From Turnera subulata (Eukaryota > Streptophyta > Magnoliopsida > Malpighiales > Passifloraceae): DNA of 64,000 bases. Below are positions 35,196 through 45,878 of this stretch, piece by piece (position 1 is the stretch's first letter; each line of letters begins with the position of its first letter). The stretch is taken from the NCBI GenBank assembly GCA_028386065.3, contig JAKUCV010005631.1, positions 124,001 through 188,000 of the forward strand, given 5' to 3'. The notes beneath the pieces are model-generated. The model saw only the letters and a program-made list of their open reading frames with translations. It did not search any database and was not told the DNA's origin. Made by a program: the position numbers and the translations under genes.

Positions 35196-35237
35196 CATAT
35201 AGATTCTGAAAAAAAAAAACCATATAAAGATAAAAGA

Positions 35238-35925
35238 ATGCCTTCCCCAACAACTGTCTTCTTTGTTGAGGGTGCCTCTCTAGGAAGGAGGAACATGCTA
35301 GCATATAGCGTGGTGAATGAACAGCAAGAGGAGTTACCGAGTGAACTCGCAAAAATTTCTCGTTTGGTTTTTGTTGATGAGCTATATTCATCCAGATTCT
35401 TTGTAACTCCTATGGAAGAAACTTTCTTCTTAAAGGACCAAGGCAATCTAAGGGCTTCATTTTATGGCTCGGCTAACTCTATAATGTTTTACATATCTGA
35501 TAGACTGCAGGAACTTCAACTAGAGTCATCTTGTCAATTTTTTAATCAAAGCAGCTATTATCAAGTTTCTATGATGGCTCGGAGTATCCCGAGGGTTTCT
35601 GGGTTACCGCCTACATGGCCTAAGGTACGACTTTTACTATGGAATTGCAAGGGAGTGGCCAGGCGGTCTCAAGATTTCGTGCGTACCTTAAGGGATCTGA
35701 AGAATCAGTACAAGCCCAACATGGTACTGATTACTGAAACCCTGTGACAACCTACAGAGAATCATGGAGCAATACCACTCCGTTTTCCTCCAACAAATCG
35801 GTTTGTGTTACCTGGAGAAAACAACATAGGTGGTATATGGTTCTCCTGGAACGACAGTGTTAGGGTCAACATCAATAACGAGGCCCAAAATTTTAGGGTC
35901 AATGTTGTACCCAACCGATAAATAA
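35238..35925 (+). pseudogene. LINE (L1-type) ORF2 start, endonuclease domain fragment
   Basis: The frame to 35747 ends in LLLWNCKGVARRSQDFVRTL followed by NMVLITET, the opening of an APE-type endonuclease (W-N-C-x-G and E-T motifs). After the stop at about 35745 another frame continues with NRFVLPGENNIGGIWFSW. Reverse transcriptase of the same orientation lies at 39.3-40.7 kb, so the two are likely parts of one interrupted LINE. The first 130 codons before the endonuclease are not recognised. Confidence 0.7.
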
Positions 35926-36777
35926 TTTGTTCAGCTTATGTATGAGAACTATTCCTTTATATGGATGTTTTCAAGTAATAAATCCCTTATGCAATAATAA
36001 TATGCATTTTTCCTTTAGCATTGCCATTGTCATAACCTTCATGGTCATAATAGTCAGAACAATTTTTTCCTCTGTCCACGACAACAGGCACAATTACAAT
36101 TACACTGTCACATTCGCTTCAGAGGATGGAGCAAAATCAATCCGATGGGATTCATAATTTATTTCTTTTATTACTATAAACAAGAATATTTTGTACTCTT
36201 CATGAGTTTATGCTCTTCCAGAACATAAACATATGATCTTCTAGATCATAGTTAAGTTTGTGTTCATCACAGTTTATTCGTCCACTGTAGGGGTATATAT
36301 AGTATAGGTAGATGCAACAGCATTCACATACAGTTTTCCACTCCTCCTTGAATGCTGTTGCACTTTGGGTAGGAGAAATGTTGCGCTTCAGGAGCACATT
36401 AAAAACCCATGCTCTTCTGGAGCGTGTTAAACTTTTTTCTCATTGTGAGATTATACTTTCATATAAATAATTTCCGTTTATTAAGTACGGAATACATCAT
36501 TGCATTGTCTTCAGGACAAATGTCCGGGTCATTATTCGAGAAACGACAATTTCATGTTCACAGTAAAAGAATTAAGCAGTAATAAAGATAAACATAATGT
36601 AATAAATATAAAAAAATAATAAAGCTGAACATAAAAATAAAATTATTCAAAATAGATTAACTTGCACCTTCAAGGTAAACAAGATAATAATAATGTCCAA
36701 ATATCATGGTCATCAATATTAGATTTGCCCTTTAGGGACACTTTAATAATCATTTAATATGTGCCTTGTTATAAGGC
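35926..36777. other. Intergenic or LTR-like, nothing firm
   Basis: AT-rich. Short repeats of CTCTTC(T/C)GGAGC-type strings near 36200-36425 and a GGGGTATATATAG motif suggest copia LTR remnants, but no terminus is defined. Confidence 0.35.
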
Positions 36778-36984
36778 CTATTTGTGACCAATTGAATGTT
36801 CATAGCCATGACCAGAATTATCATATACAATCGCATCAACTTGCAATAAAATTTCGGGAGAATATTCATCTTCTGGTGGTTGTATTTTTCTCCCATTTTT
36901 CAAAGATCTGCGGGATCTTTTTACAGTAAAACATCCAGTCTTTGCCCTTTTTGAGTCTTTCAGGCTATCAACATTAATGCCCAT
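36778..36984 (-). pseudogene. Copia polyprotein linker fragment (between integrase and RT)
   Basis: A 68-codon frame reads SLKDSKRAKTGCFTVKRSRR and later EDEYSPEILLQVD. This resembles the basic-then-acidic linker (K-R-G-R-P...R-K plus E-x-x-x-P-E) between integrase and reverse transcriptase of the copia family whose integrase remnant is at 30.75-31.5 kb. Identification is by resemblance only. Confidence 0.5.
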
Positions 36985-37139
36985 GATAAATTTCTTCCGA
37001 AAATTTTAAGGGCCTCAAATTCAAATAACATAATTGAATGCGATGGGCCTTTTATGAGCCCAAGCAAAACATAAAAGAAATTAAAGCAAGAAATTAAATG
37101 CAATGGGCCTTTTTAATAGTCCAAACGAAATTTAAATAA

Positions 37140-38030
37140 AAATATAAAATATGCTTACTCGATAAATCTTTCAGCAATAATATATAATATATCATTCTTA
37201 TACCCGGTTATTATTCCGGTATATAATATCGTTTTCAAGATTATTTCCATGATAATAATTATTATTTTCTCAGATTATATATTTTTTTATTTTCCAGAAT
37301 TATATTTATTATTTTCTCTTTTTTTTTAATTCTAGACTGAGTCACAAATAGTACCAGCCCAGGCCATGAGCAGTGTCGAGCCCAGGCTCCAAACAAGAGC
37401 CCAAGCGTAAGCCCACAGGCCCGAGTCAACAGCCCAAGTCCATAGCTGGCCCGAGCCAGCAACCCATGACCGGGTCGCGACCCGACCAGCACAAAACGGG
37501 TCTCTCCTCAAAATCCCGGCTTCACCTCGCGGGTTCAGCGGCAGCGACGCGACCATCGCGAGGAAGAGGAAGGCGAGGCGTGCGGCAGAAAACCGGGCGC
37601 GGCGTCCCCGGAGGCTGAGAGGGGCGCGGGAGAGCCGGGTCCAACGGATCCACGTCGGTCTTCTCCATAGGCAGCGACGACGGTGGCTCTGCAACGAGAG
37701 CGGCAGCGCGGAAAGGAGGCGCAATGGAAGGACCAGCATGAGGTGGCGTCGCTGCTGGCCTGGGGAGGCGCGGTCGTCGCTTGCAGAGGGGGGCGGGTCG
37801 TCGGGTTGCCCTCTCCTAGTGGCGAGTCCGGCGGCGGAAAAAGGAGGAAGAAGCGCTGTCGAGTTCGCGACAACACGGCGAAGGGGCTGGCGGCGGCGGT
37901 GTGTCGATTAGTGGCCGGAAACTCTTACGGCCGAAGTGCCCTCTCCCACTGTTCATTGTTTTTTTTATTTTTCCAGTATTTCCTGCAGCGGTTTTTTGTG
38001 TGTGAATTTTCTGCTTAGTTGTGGGTAGAC
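37140..38030 (-). mobile_element. Fragment of a long gypsy LTR (GC-rich block)
   Basis: AT-rich sequence up to about 37330 is followed by a GC-rich block with many GGCCC/AGCCCA strings and GGGTCGCGACCCG, closing with CCACTGTTCA at about 37950. This is the same AT-rich, GC-rich, CACTGTTC order seen in the minus-strand LTRs, and most like the block at 23.5-23.65 kb in reverse. Both LTR termini are missing. The overlapping frames on both strands (37262-38018) are compositional. Confidence 0.5.
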
Positions 38031-38085
38031 ATGACCTATTTGGTATTTATATGGATTATTTACTCCTTCTCCCTCTTTCATGGTT

Positions 38086-38086
38086 C

Positions 38087-38132
<46 letters not shown>
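38086..38132. repeat. (AT)n microsatellite
   Basis: About 45 bp of AT repeats with one interruption. Confidence 0.93.
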
Positions 38133-38136
<4 letters not shown>

Positions 38137-39250
38137 TCATTTTATATTCTGATTAAGATAGTACAATATTTTTTTAATTTTAAAAAATATTATCTATGGA
38201 CGAATAATTAAATATTTTCTTCATACCTTCTTCGCTTATGTAATTTACAGATTTTGGATAACCATTATATGACATTATTTTTCCTTCTCACTCATATTAA
38301 TATTTTGAATTTGTAACTTTCACCTTCCTTTGTAAAGAACTTAAATTCAAATTTTTTTTTAAAAAAAAATTTGATATAAAACATGAAATTTCTTCAAAAT
38401 TATATGAAGTCAATATTCAATTTTCCCCTCTTGCTTAGTTTTTTACATATAATTGTTATTTATTTTAATTTTTTAAGATAGTGTAAAAAAATTTCAATTT
38501 ATAAAAAGACACATGAGAATAATTATCCTATAAAATAATTTTATTGAAAAATTCATCGGTTATATAGACTTTATTTTTGTATAAATCGTTTTCTACATTT
38601 TTTTCTTACTTATTCACCTACATTAGAATTTTTTTATTTTGAACTTTAAAATATTATTAGCATTGGCTTCTTGATTAATTACTATTTGCTATTTTCCAAA
38701 GACATGGTCTTTTCTCACAATTCATACTACTTTTTTAGTCTTGCTCTACTCTTTTTTTTTTCCCCTTACATACAAATTTTATTTTTAAATATTGAGGTGG
38801 AAGTGTTTCGTGGATTTCAAAAATTTATACAGGGTTGTTAATTTTATTAACTTGTCTTTTCACTATCTTTATAATTTTATTAACCCGGGTGGCCTCCGTG
38901 AACGGAAGACTTTGATACCAACCCGACCAAAGGTCTCTAGCGAGTTCATTTGAATTTAATGCTTAAGAGTGCCAATTTATCATCAAGTCCCCTAATATTT
39001 TTTCAGCTTCGGATTTTTTTTGGGTTCGGGATGGGTTCCGAATGAATCTTTTCCGGGGGATTTCTTGTGCACTTGACGAAAGTCTAAAAGCAAAAAAAAA
39101 AAAATACGATCGCCCGTTCTACCTCTTTTTTCCCAATGGTTACAATCAAATATAAAAAGTCAAAAAATAGAAGGGAAATAATATTATCGTTCTTACACTG
39201 TGAAGCTACGATTGCTGAAGCTTGATCAGAATCCTCTGCCATACCTTCCA
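38133..39250. other. Intergenic, nothing recognised
   Basis: Very AT-rich. A short CCCGGGTGGCCTCCGT string near 38885 recurs as CCCGGGTAGCCTCCGT at 45270, so a small dispersed repeat is present. Confidence 0.45.
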
Positions 39251-39309
39251 CTATCATTAGAACCAAGCTGGAGCATTGTGGTACAAAACTATATGAATGG
39301 AATGATACA

Positions 39310-40660
39310 CAATTTGGCAAATGCATCCCACAAAAGCACCTGGACCAGATGGTATGCCGACGTTATTTTTTCAGAAATACTGGCATATTGTTAAAGCTGA
39401 TGTTTTGCATACTGTTCTGAATATCCTAAATAACCATGCTGACCCTACACCCATTAATCAAAGAGCCTGAATCCCCAACTCATTTTCGCCCTATAAGTCT
39501 AAGCAACGTGATTTTTAAGATTGTTACTAAAAATCAAGGGTTACTTATTTTTGGCGATGCTTCGTAAGGATGAACACACAGGGGCAATACATGGTATCAA
39601 AATAGCCTAGAGAGCTCCCGCAATTTCCCATTTATTCTTTGCCGACGATAGTCTAAATGATGCAAAAGTTGGTCCCTGACCCAAATTCAACCGGATATAT
39701 AGTTTATTTAGTTCAGTCTCTTATCACCTCAAGGCGCACATGGGTCAAGCAACAATAAGAATTTGAAAGAACTAAAAGGGATTTCTTACTCAAGCTCCTA
39801 TCACCTCAAAAAGCACCTGGGTTAAGCAGAAATAGAAAGAGTAAAAGGGTTGAAATTCAAGCAACAATAGGAATAGAAAGATTAAAGGGGTTGAAATTCG
39901 ACACAAGTAAATATTACCTAATAAGAAGATGCAATCCCTACGAGAATCGAATTCTTCCATCACACCAAGAAGGTGTCGAATTCTCTATGGAGAAAACCTC
40001 TCAATTTTTATTCGTCAACGTTCCTTTGGAAAATAACATAAGGATGGCTTTTATACTATTAAGCCAAAACCCTAGAGCTAAAATAAAATAAATAAAAAAA
40101 GACGCATAGTTACTATTCACGCAGTTAATGAATATTAACCCCAACTCCTAAGTGGATTGGGCTTGTTTGGGCTCATATCGATTTGGGTGTTTTTACTAAA
40201 AGTTGCTGATTTGAACTTGTTTAATTTAGTTTAAATAGTCGGGCTCTTCAAGCTTGATTAGTCTTGACCTTGTAGGTGAGTCCAATGGTTGCATCACTAA
40301 TTTTCTCCAGGGCATCTTTACGAAGAGGCAAGACAAGAGAGGTTGCTATCCATTATCCAATTATATGAAGCGGCCTCGGGACAGCTCATAAACCTTGATA
40401 TGTCAGCTATTTCCTTTAGCCCGAAATGTACCTTTGAGAAGCAACAACATCTTTGCTCCAAGAGAGGATGGAAGTAAAGGCAGTGGAAATGCATGACAAA
40501 TATCTCGGTTTACCAACTGTCATTGGAAGATCAAAGCGATAAAAGGATCGGATCCAGAAGAAACTAGCAAGCTGGAAGGAAGGAGCTCTCTCCTTTGAAG
40601 GAAAGGAAATCTATACCCACGTATATAATGAGCGTGCTGTTTCCTTTTACCAAAAAGAGC
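39310..40660 (+). pseudogene. Decayed L1-type LINE reverse transcriptase, split by a solo LTR
   Basis: The plus strand encodes KAPGPDGMPTLFFQKYWHIV, then HFRPISLSNVIFKIV and the catalytic FFADDSL at 39630-39656. After the 639-bp LTR insertion it continues with IFLQGIF, ASGQLINLDMSAISFSP and DKYLGLPTVIGRSK (40320-40540). These are RT palm and thumb motifs in the right order. Several stops and frame changes and a large deletion between the FRPISL and FADD motifs make it non-functional. Probably the 3' continuation of the fragment at 35.2 kb. Confidence 0.8.
39658..40296. mobile_element. Solo LTR inserted in the LINE RT
   Basis: 639 bp beginning TGATGCAA and ending TTGCATCA, an 8-bp terminal inverted repeat with TG...CA ends. 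The flanks are CTAAA (39653-39657) and CTAAT (40297-40301), a 5-bp target duplication with one mismatch. Removing it restores the RT order FADDSL followed by IFLQG. Orientation and family are undetermined. Confidence 0.8.
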
Positions 40661-41082
40661 TTTGTCATGAGATTGAGTCTATGATTTCCTAGTTTATTCC
40701 TTTGCTTCTCTTCATCGCCGTAAGAGCTCAAAAGAAGAACTTGAAGGCAAGGCTGAAAGAACTTGGAACTTAGAGGTCCCTCCTTCCTACTACTCGGTGA
40801 GGTTTATTTGTCTTCCAGGTAATTGTCTTTAAGAAAAATTCTTTTTTAATAGGACTCCATGTGTTTGATAAAATGCCAACATAAAGTTTTTACTTGTTTT
40901 AGCTTATATCTCCCCCCACTTGTAAAACCCACAGGTTAAGTTTAAATCATGTAATTCCTTTGCTTATACCCACTTTGCATTTTCCATTCGTAATTCCTTT
41001 TTTTTTTTTTTTTTTCTAGTTATGCAACGATAGCTTTGACGGTTTACTGGCCGGTCCGGTTTTCAAAACCTTGCAAAAACCC

Positions 41083-44000
41083 ATGATGGGGACCGAAACA
41101 TCAGAGCCGTTGCTCCACCTTGACTCGGGTTCAACCAAGCCTGTCCATTCCTCCGTTCCGGTTCCGGGATGGAAGGAGCAGATCACGATCCGGGGCCTGG
41201 TGGTGAGTGCGGCGCTGGGGTTGCTCTTCTGCATCATCACCCACAAGCTCAACCTAACGGTCGGGATCATCCCGTCGTTCAACGTAGCGGCTGGATTGCT
41301 TGGCTTCTTCCTCGTCAAGTCCTTGTCCAGGTTGGGGTTCACGGCGGCCCCGTTCACCAAACAGGAGAACACCGTTATCCAGACCTGCGTCGTCGCTTGC
41401 TACGGCCTAGCCTGTAGCGGTCGGTACCTTTTTTTTTTTTCCGTTTGGTTTGGGTTTTTTTTTTTAATATAAAATTTGAATCGTTTTGATGATGAATATT
41501 GTTTGTTTGTTTGTTTGTTTTTCGAATTGGTCGGTCAGGTGGATTCGGGTCGTACTTGCTTGCTATGGATAATAGGACGTACAACTTGATTGGGCCGGAT
41601 TATCCGGGTAATCGGGCGGAGGACATTAAGAACCCGGGTTTGGGTTGGATGATTGGATTTATGTTCCTTGTTAGCTTTCCCGGGATTTTCAGTCTTACTC
41701 CCTTACGCAAGGTACTTACTATTTTTATTATTATTATTATTATTATGATTATTATTATTATTATTTTGGTTTTTTGATCTCTCTATTCTCACAACATTTA
41801 ATATGAAAAAAAAAAAACAACTGAGTCGTTGTTTCTTTTTGTGTAACTGAATAGATTTTGCTGTTGGATTATAAGCTTACATATCCTAGCGGCACAGCCA
41901 CAGCGATGTTGATTAATAGCTTTCATACACATACAGGAGCTGAGCTTGCTGGGTAATTGAACAACACATGTATGTATGAAGCTTTCCATCATTGGGATAG
42001 CTTTCATACACATACAATACAGAAGCTGATGTAGCCCACTCTGGGTTAAAACGGTTTTAAAGTTTTTTTTCTTTTTTCATTATTGGGTACTTTTTATTTT
42101 CATTAATGTTTATCCCTAATTATTGGTGCATAAGCAGACTTCAAACCAAGTATTGTCGGTGTATGATATGTTTTTTTTCACAGGAAACAAGTTTCATGCC
42201 TTGGAAAGTACTTGAGCATTAGCTTTGTTTGGAGCTGCTTTAAGTGGTTTTTTAGTGGCATTGGTGATTCCTGTGGATTTGACCATTTTCCCACTCTTGG
42301 TCTGACGCTATTCAAAAACACGTAAGCTCCTTAATTGAATCTTAGCAGCTTGAAACTTTTACGTGCTATGACATATCTATAACTCCATTTATGCAGGTTT
42401 TATTTTGACTTTAACCCAACTTATGTTGGGTGCGGTCTTATTTGTCCACACATTGTCAACTGCTCAGTTCTTTTTGGTGCCATAATCTCGCGGGGTTTCC
42501 TCTGGCCCTACATTTCCCAGCATGCTGGGGACTGGTATCCAGCTGACCTTGGCAGCACCGATTTTAAAGGTCTTTATGGGTACAAGGTATGTGAATGAGA
42601 ATTGTTGGACTCAACCTTATAATGTACCCTTCCTTAATAGGCTTTCAGAGCTGGACACATTAATGGTTACACATTTTTTGCTCTAACATAGATGTAAATA
42701 AAAAGTAAATTTTTAATTTTAACTTCTGAAATCAGGTTGTTGCTACTGAATAGTTGTTAACTTGGTCCTCAAGCATTTGTAATTAGTATTGTTTGCAAAC
42801 CTCTGCCTCGGTGAAATTTGCCTATTTCTATCATTATTTTCTTCTCGCTTTCTCTACAGGTCTTCATTCCTATTTCCCTCATCCTTGGGGATGGTCTCTA
42901 TAATTCAATTAAGATTATTTGCATAACCATCAAGGAAATATGTGACAAAAGAAGCAAGCAGAATAACCTTCCTATTGTCAGGGAGGTTGAAGGTGAGAAT
43001 TCATGTGGTTTTTGTTTCTGAATTACAATATGTTTAATATGTTTGGTGAAAATCTCTCTCTTGTATTGTTGTTGACTGCTAGTTTGAAAGTGAGCTATCT
43101 CCCAGACGATGTTTTGATTGTAAATATGCATTAAATATTGATCCTAATGTGGCTGGCAGCCACCCATCAGGAGTTCAGAACTTATTTACCTTTGGTAGAG
43201 GTACTTGAAACAGACATACAAATGCAGTACTATGCCTCAAGTACATAATGTTTTCCCATATTTGTTATTTTTTTTCCCAAACTTTCGCACTTCTTGAGGA
43301 GGAAGGATGAATCATTACTTGCCAATGCCTCGTGAACTTGTTTGAAGGTTATTGATAAGTATGCTGTGGACAGAATTTTTTACTCCTTGACAGAGTGCAG
43401 GTGGAAATGTAATCTACATCTTGTTGATTCTTCCAGGTGTTATTGATAGACATCTTGATATGGCTGATGTTTTTCTCTGGTAGTGCTTATGTTTTGATCT
43501 CATGGCTCCATCTGTTTCTGGTTGTCTTAACCTATCATTCACTTTGATAGTCACTTATTATTCATTAGAAGTAGTGCCTCACTTTTTCTGATACAAAGAT
43601 GTAGTGCCTCACTTACAATAATGTTCCAGATGATGCTGAATGTCTAATGTTTGCTACAGCAGATCATGATACTTCCGAACTGCTATTGGAGAGGAGAAAA
43701 CGAGATGAGGTATTTCTGAAAGACAGGATACCCACCTGGTTCGCTGCCTCTGGTTATGTCGGACTTGCAGCAATATCGACAGCAACAATACCGATCATCT
43801 TTCCACCACTGAGATGGTATTTAGTTCTATGTTCTTACGTTATTGCCCCCGCCCTTGCCTTCTGCAACTCGTATGGCTCCGGACTCACTGACATGAGCTT
43901 GGCATCGACGTATGCAAAGATTGGGCTTTTCATAATTGCATCATTGGTCGGAAGTGATGGTGGAGTGATAGCTGGGTTAGCAGCTTGTGGGGTGATGATG

Positions 44001-44597
44001 TCCATTGTATCCACTGCAGCTGATCTCATGCAGGATTTCAGGACAGGTTACCTGACCCTCTCATCAGCTAAGTCCATGTTTGTGAGCCAGTTGGTTGGAA
44101 CAGCCATCGGGTGTGTCATTGCCCCATTGACTTTCTGGTTGTTCTGGAGTGCTTTTGACATTGGAGACCCAGATGGTCCATACAAGGCTCCATATATTGT
44201 GATCTTTAGGGAAATGGCCATTCTGGGTACTGTGGGCTTCTCGGAGTTGCCCAAGCATTGCCTTGCAATGTGTTGTGCGTTCTTTGTAGGTGCTCTGGTG
44301 GTTAATCTACTCAGGGATGTCACTCCTGAGAAGGTCTCACAATTTATTCCTTTACCAATGGCTGTGGCGGTCCCTTTTTTCATTGGAGCATTCTTCGCGA
44401 TAGACATGTTTGTTGGCACGGTGATTTTGTTTGCGTGGGAGCGAATGAATCGAAAAGATGCGGCGGATTATGCAGGAGCTGTTGCCTCGGGTTTAATTTG
44501 TGGCGATGGGATTTGGACAATACCATCGGCAATCCTCGCAATTTTCAGGATTAATCCACCCATCTGTATGTACTTTGGACCCACTTTGAGTAGCTGA
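41083..44597 (+). CDS. YSL6: Yellow stripe-like metal-nicotianamine transporter, YSL6/YSL4 type
   Basis: Seven exons: 41083-41419, 41539-41711, 41855-41952, 42184-42321, 42397-42586, 42860-42992 and 43660-44597. All have GT-AG borders and matching phases; the joined frame encodes 668 residues, the size of Arabidopsis YSL6. It belongs to the oligopeptide transporter (OPT) family, polytopic membrane proteins that move iron and other metals chelated by nicotianamine. Diagnostic stretches are [20 protein letters not shown] with [19 protein letters not shown] near the N-terminus, [34 protein letters not shown], and [20 protein letters not shown] near the end. The short N-terminus and the C-terminus CMYFGP fit the YSL4/YSL6 subgroup, reported on internal membranes (plastid or vacuole). 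ATG at 41083 or 41086 both work. I see no broken residue. The gene begins about 400 bp after LINE remnants, so its promoter may include TE sequence; no clear TATA box was found. Confidence 0.94.
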
Positions 44598-45426
44598 GCG
44601 GGGGGTGCCATGTTGTAAGCATGTATGATTAAGAAACTTTTATGCGAAAATTGACCAAGAAATTTTATCCGCCTCTCCTGTGATGATATGATTTGTTCTT
44701 TCCATTTGAAATTTCGACCCAAAAAAATAGAAATTATTTTTTTTTTCTTTTAGTAGAAAAAAAAGAATGATTTGTTCTTTACTAAGACAGCAAACAAACA
44801 AAGAAATACTGAGGCAAATCAAGAGAAAAAAGGAGGCACAAGACGGAAAGCAGGATGAGTCCTGCGGAGGCACAAGACGGAAGTTGAAATCGATGGACTC
44901 TCACTCTACTAATATGACGAGGCCCTATTCAAGAGGAAAAGGTGGCCCAGTAGAGCGAGCAAGTTCACCGAGTGAAGGGAAACCCCCAACACATGACCTG
45001 GAATAGACCGGAAGGGAACTAAAACGGGTCCCCGTTTAAGAGGTTTAATTAGGTTTAACCGGGTCTGACCAGTATTATCATTAATCGTAAAAAATACATT
45101 TTTTTTTTAATTGAAAAAGGTCCAACCAAAGGTCAAATCATGGTCTGACCAAGATAAACGGTCACTAAATTTTGTTTCTCACTAGAAATGTAGTTTCAGT
45201 CCGTTTTTTATAACAATCATGTTTATGACATGGAAAGTTTTCCGAAATTTTTTGAGAATTTTCAGAGGCCCGGGTAGCCTCCGTTTTGCTTTTTAAGCGA
45301 TTTAGTCTGAAGCCATGGCGATTTTTTTTTTGTATTTCGCTCAAAAATGTGATTTTTATCTGTTTCTCGAGCCACTTTTATTTTGTAGCGATCATATTTT
45401 GACACGGAGGAGCACCTCTGGCCCAA
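44598..45426. other. YSL 3' flank and intergenic
   Basis: The first 100-150 bases are probably 3' UTR. Beyond that is unassigned sequence with phrases such as GGTCTGACCA repeated around 45065 and 45135. No gene. Confidence 0.5.
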
Positions 45427-45830
45427 TCGGGAAGCCCCACCCAAACCTGTATGTGGTCGTCACCCTGGCTCTGAATTGTGTGATCAATACGGTTGTTCCC
45501 CAATCCTATGGCCACCTCCACCTTGGCTCGTTCCTCCCCCAGCTTGGTACAACAACCCAACCAAATAATTAATTAACAACACAGCGCCTAATATCAATCC
45601 ATCCAGTTGCTAGAGCAATATTGTCGTTAGTTGGTTGGCGGCTGGTTCGTTGTATCTCTATAGTTATGTTCACATCTGCATGTCTTTCTTTTGTTTCTGC
45701 ATGGCAACTTGATGGATGGATTGGAAACAAGTACTGTGGGAAAATACAAATGGAATGGCCTCTTGTTTTTCTTTGAGACCTCCTCCTGGTAATAACACAT
45801 GCTTTAACCTCGGCAAGACCAATTTCCGTT
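45427..45830 (+). pseudogene. Duplicated 3' end of the DUF295 gene at 53.8 kb
   Basis: The DNA aligns with 54361-54800: GTCACCCTGGCTCTGAA, then CCCC-AATCCTATGGCC, CTTGGTACAACAAC, ACCAAATAATTAATTAACAA, and on through the 3' UTR with CATCTGCATGTCTTTCTTTT. A deletion of about 43 bp between two CTGAA/TTGTG repeats removes part of the last coding segment, and about 180 upstream codons are missing. It ends 50 bp before the Mutator-like element. A truncated duplicate, not a working gene. Confidence 0.9.
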
Positions 45831-45878
45831 GCATTGTGGTTTCAATGATCAAATCTTTTCTATTCTTCGTATATATAT

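Noticed and set aside
37332..38018. Overlapping GC-rich frames on both strands
   Set aside because: All frames are open because of GC composition; the block matches the GC-rich part of the gypsy LTRs.
44048..44722. Minus-strand frames across the last YSL exon
   Set aside because: Shadows of a long coding exon on the plus strand.
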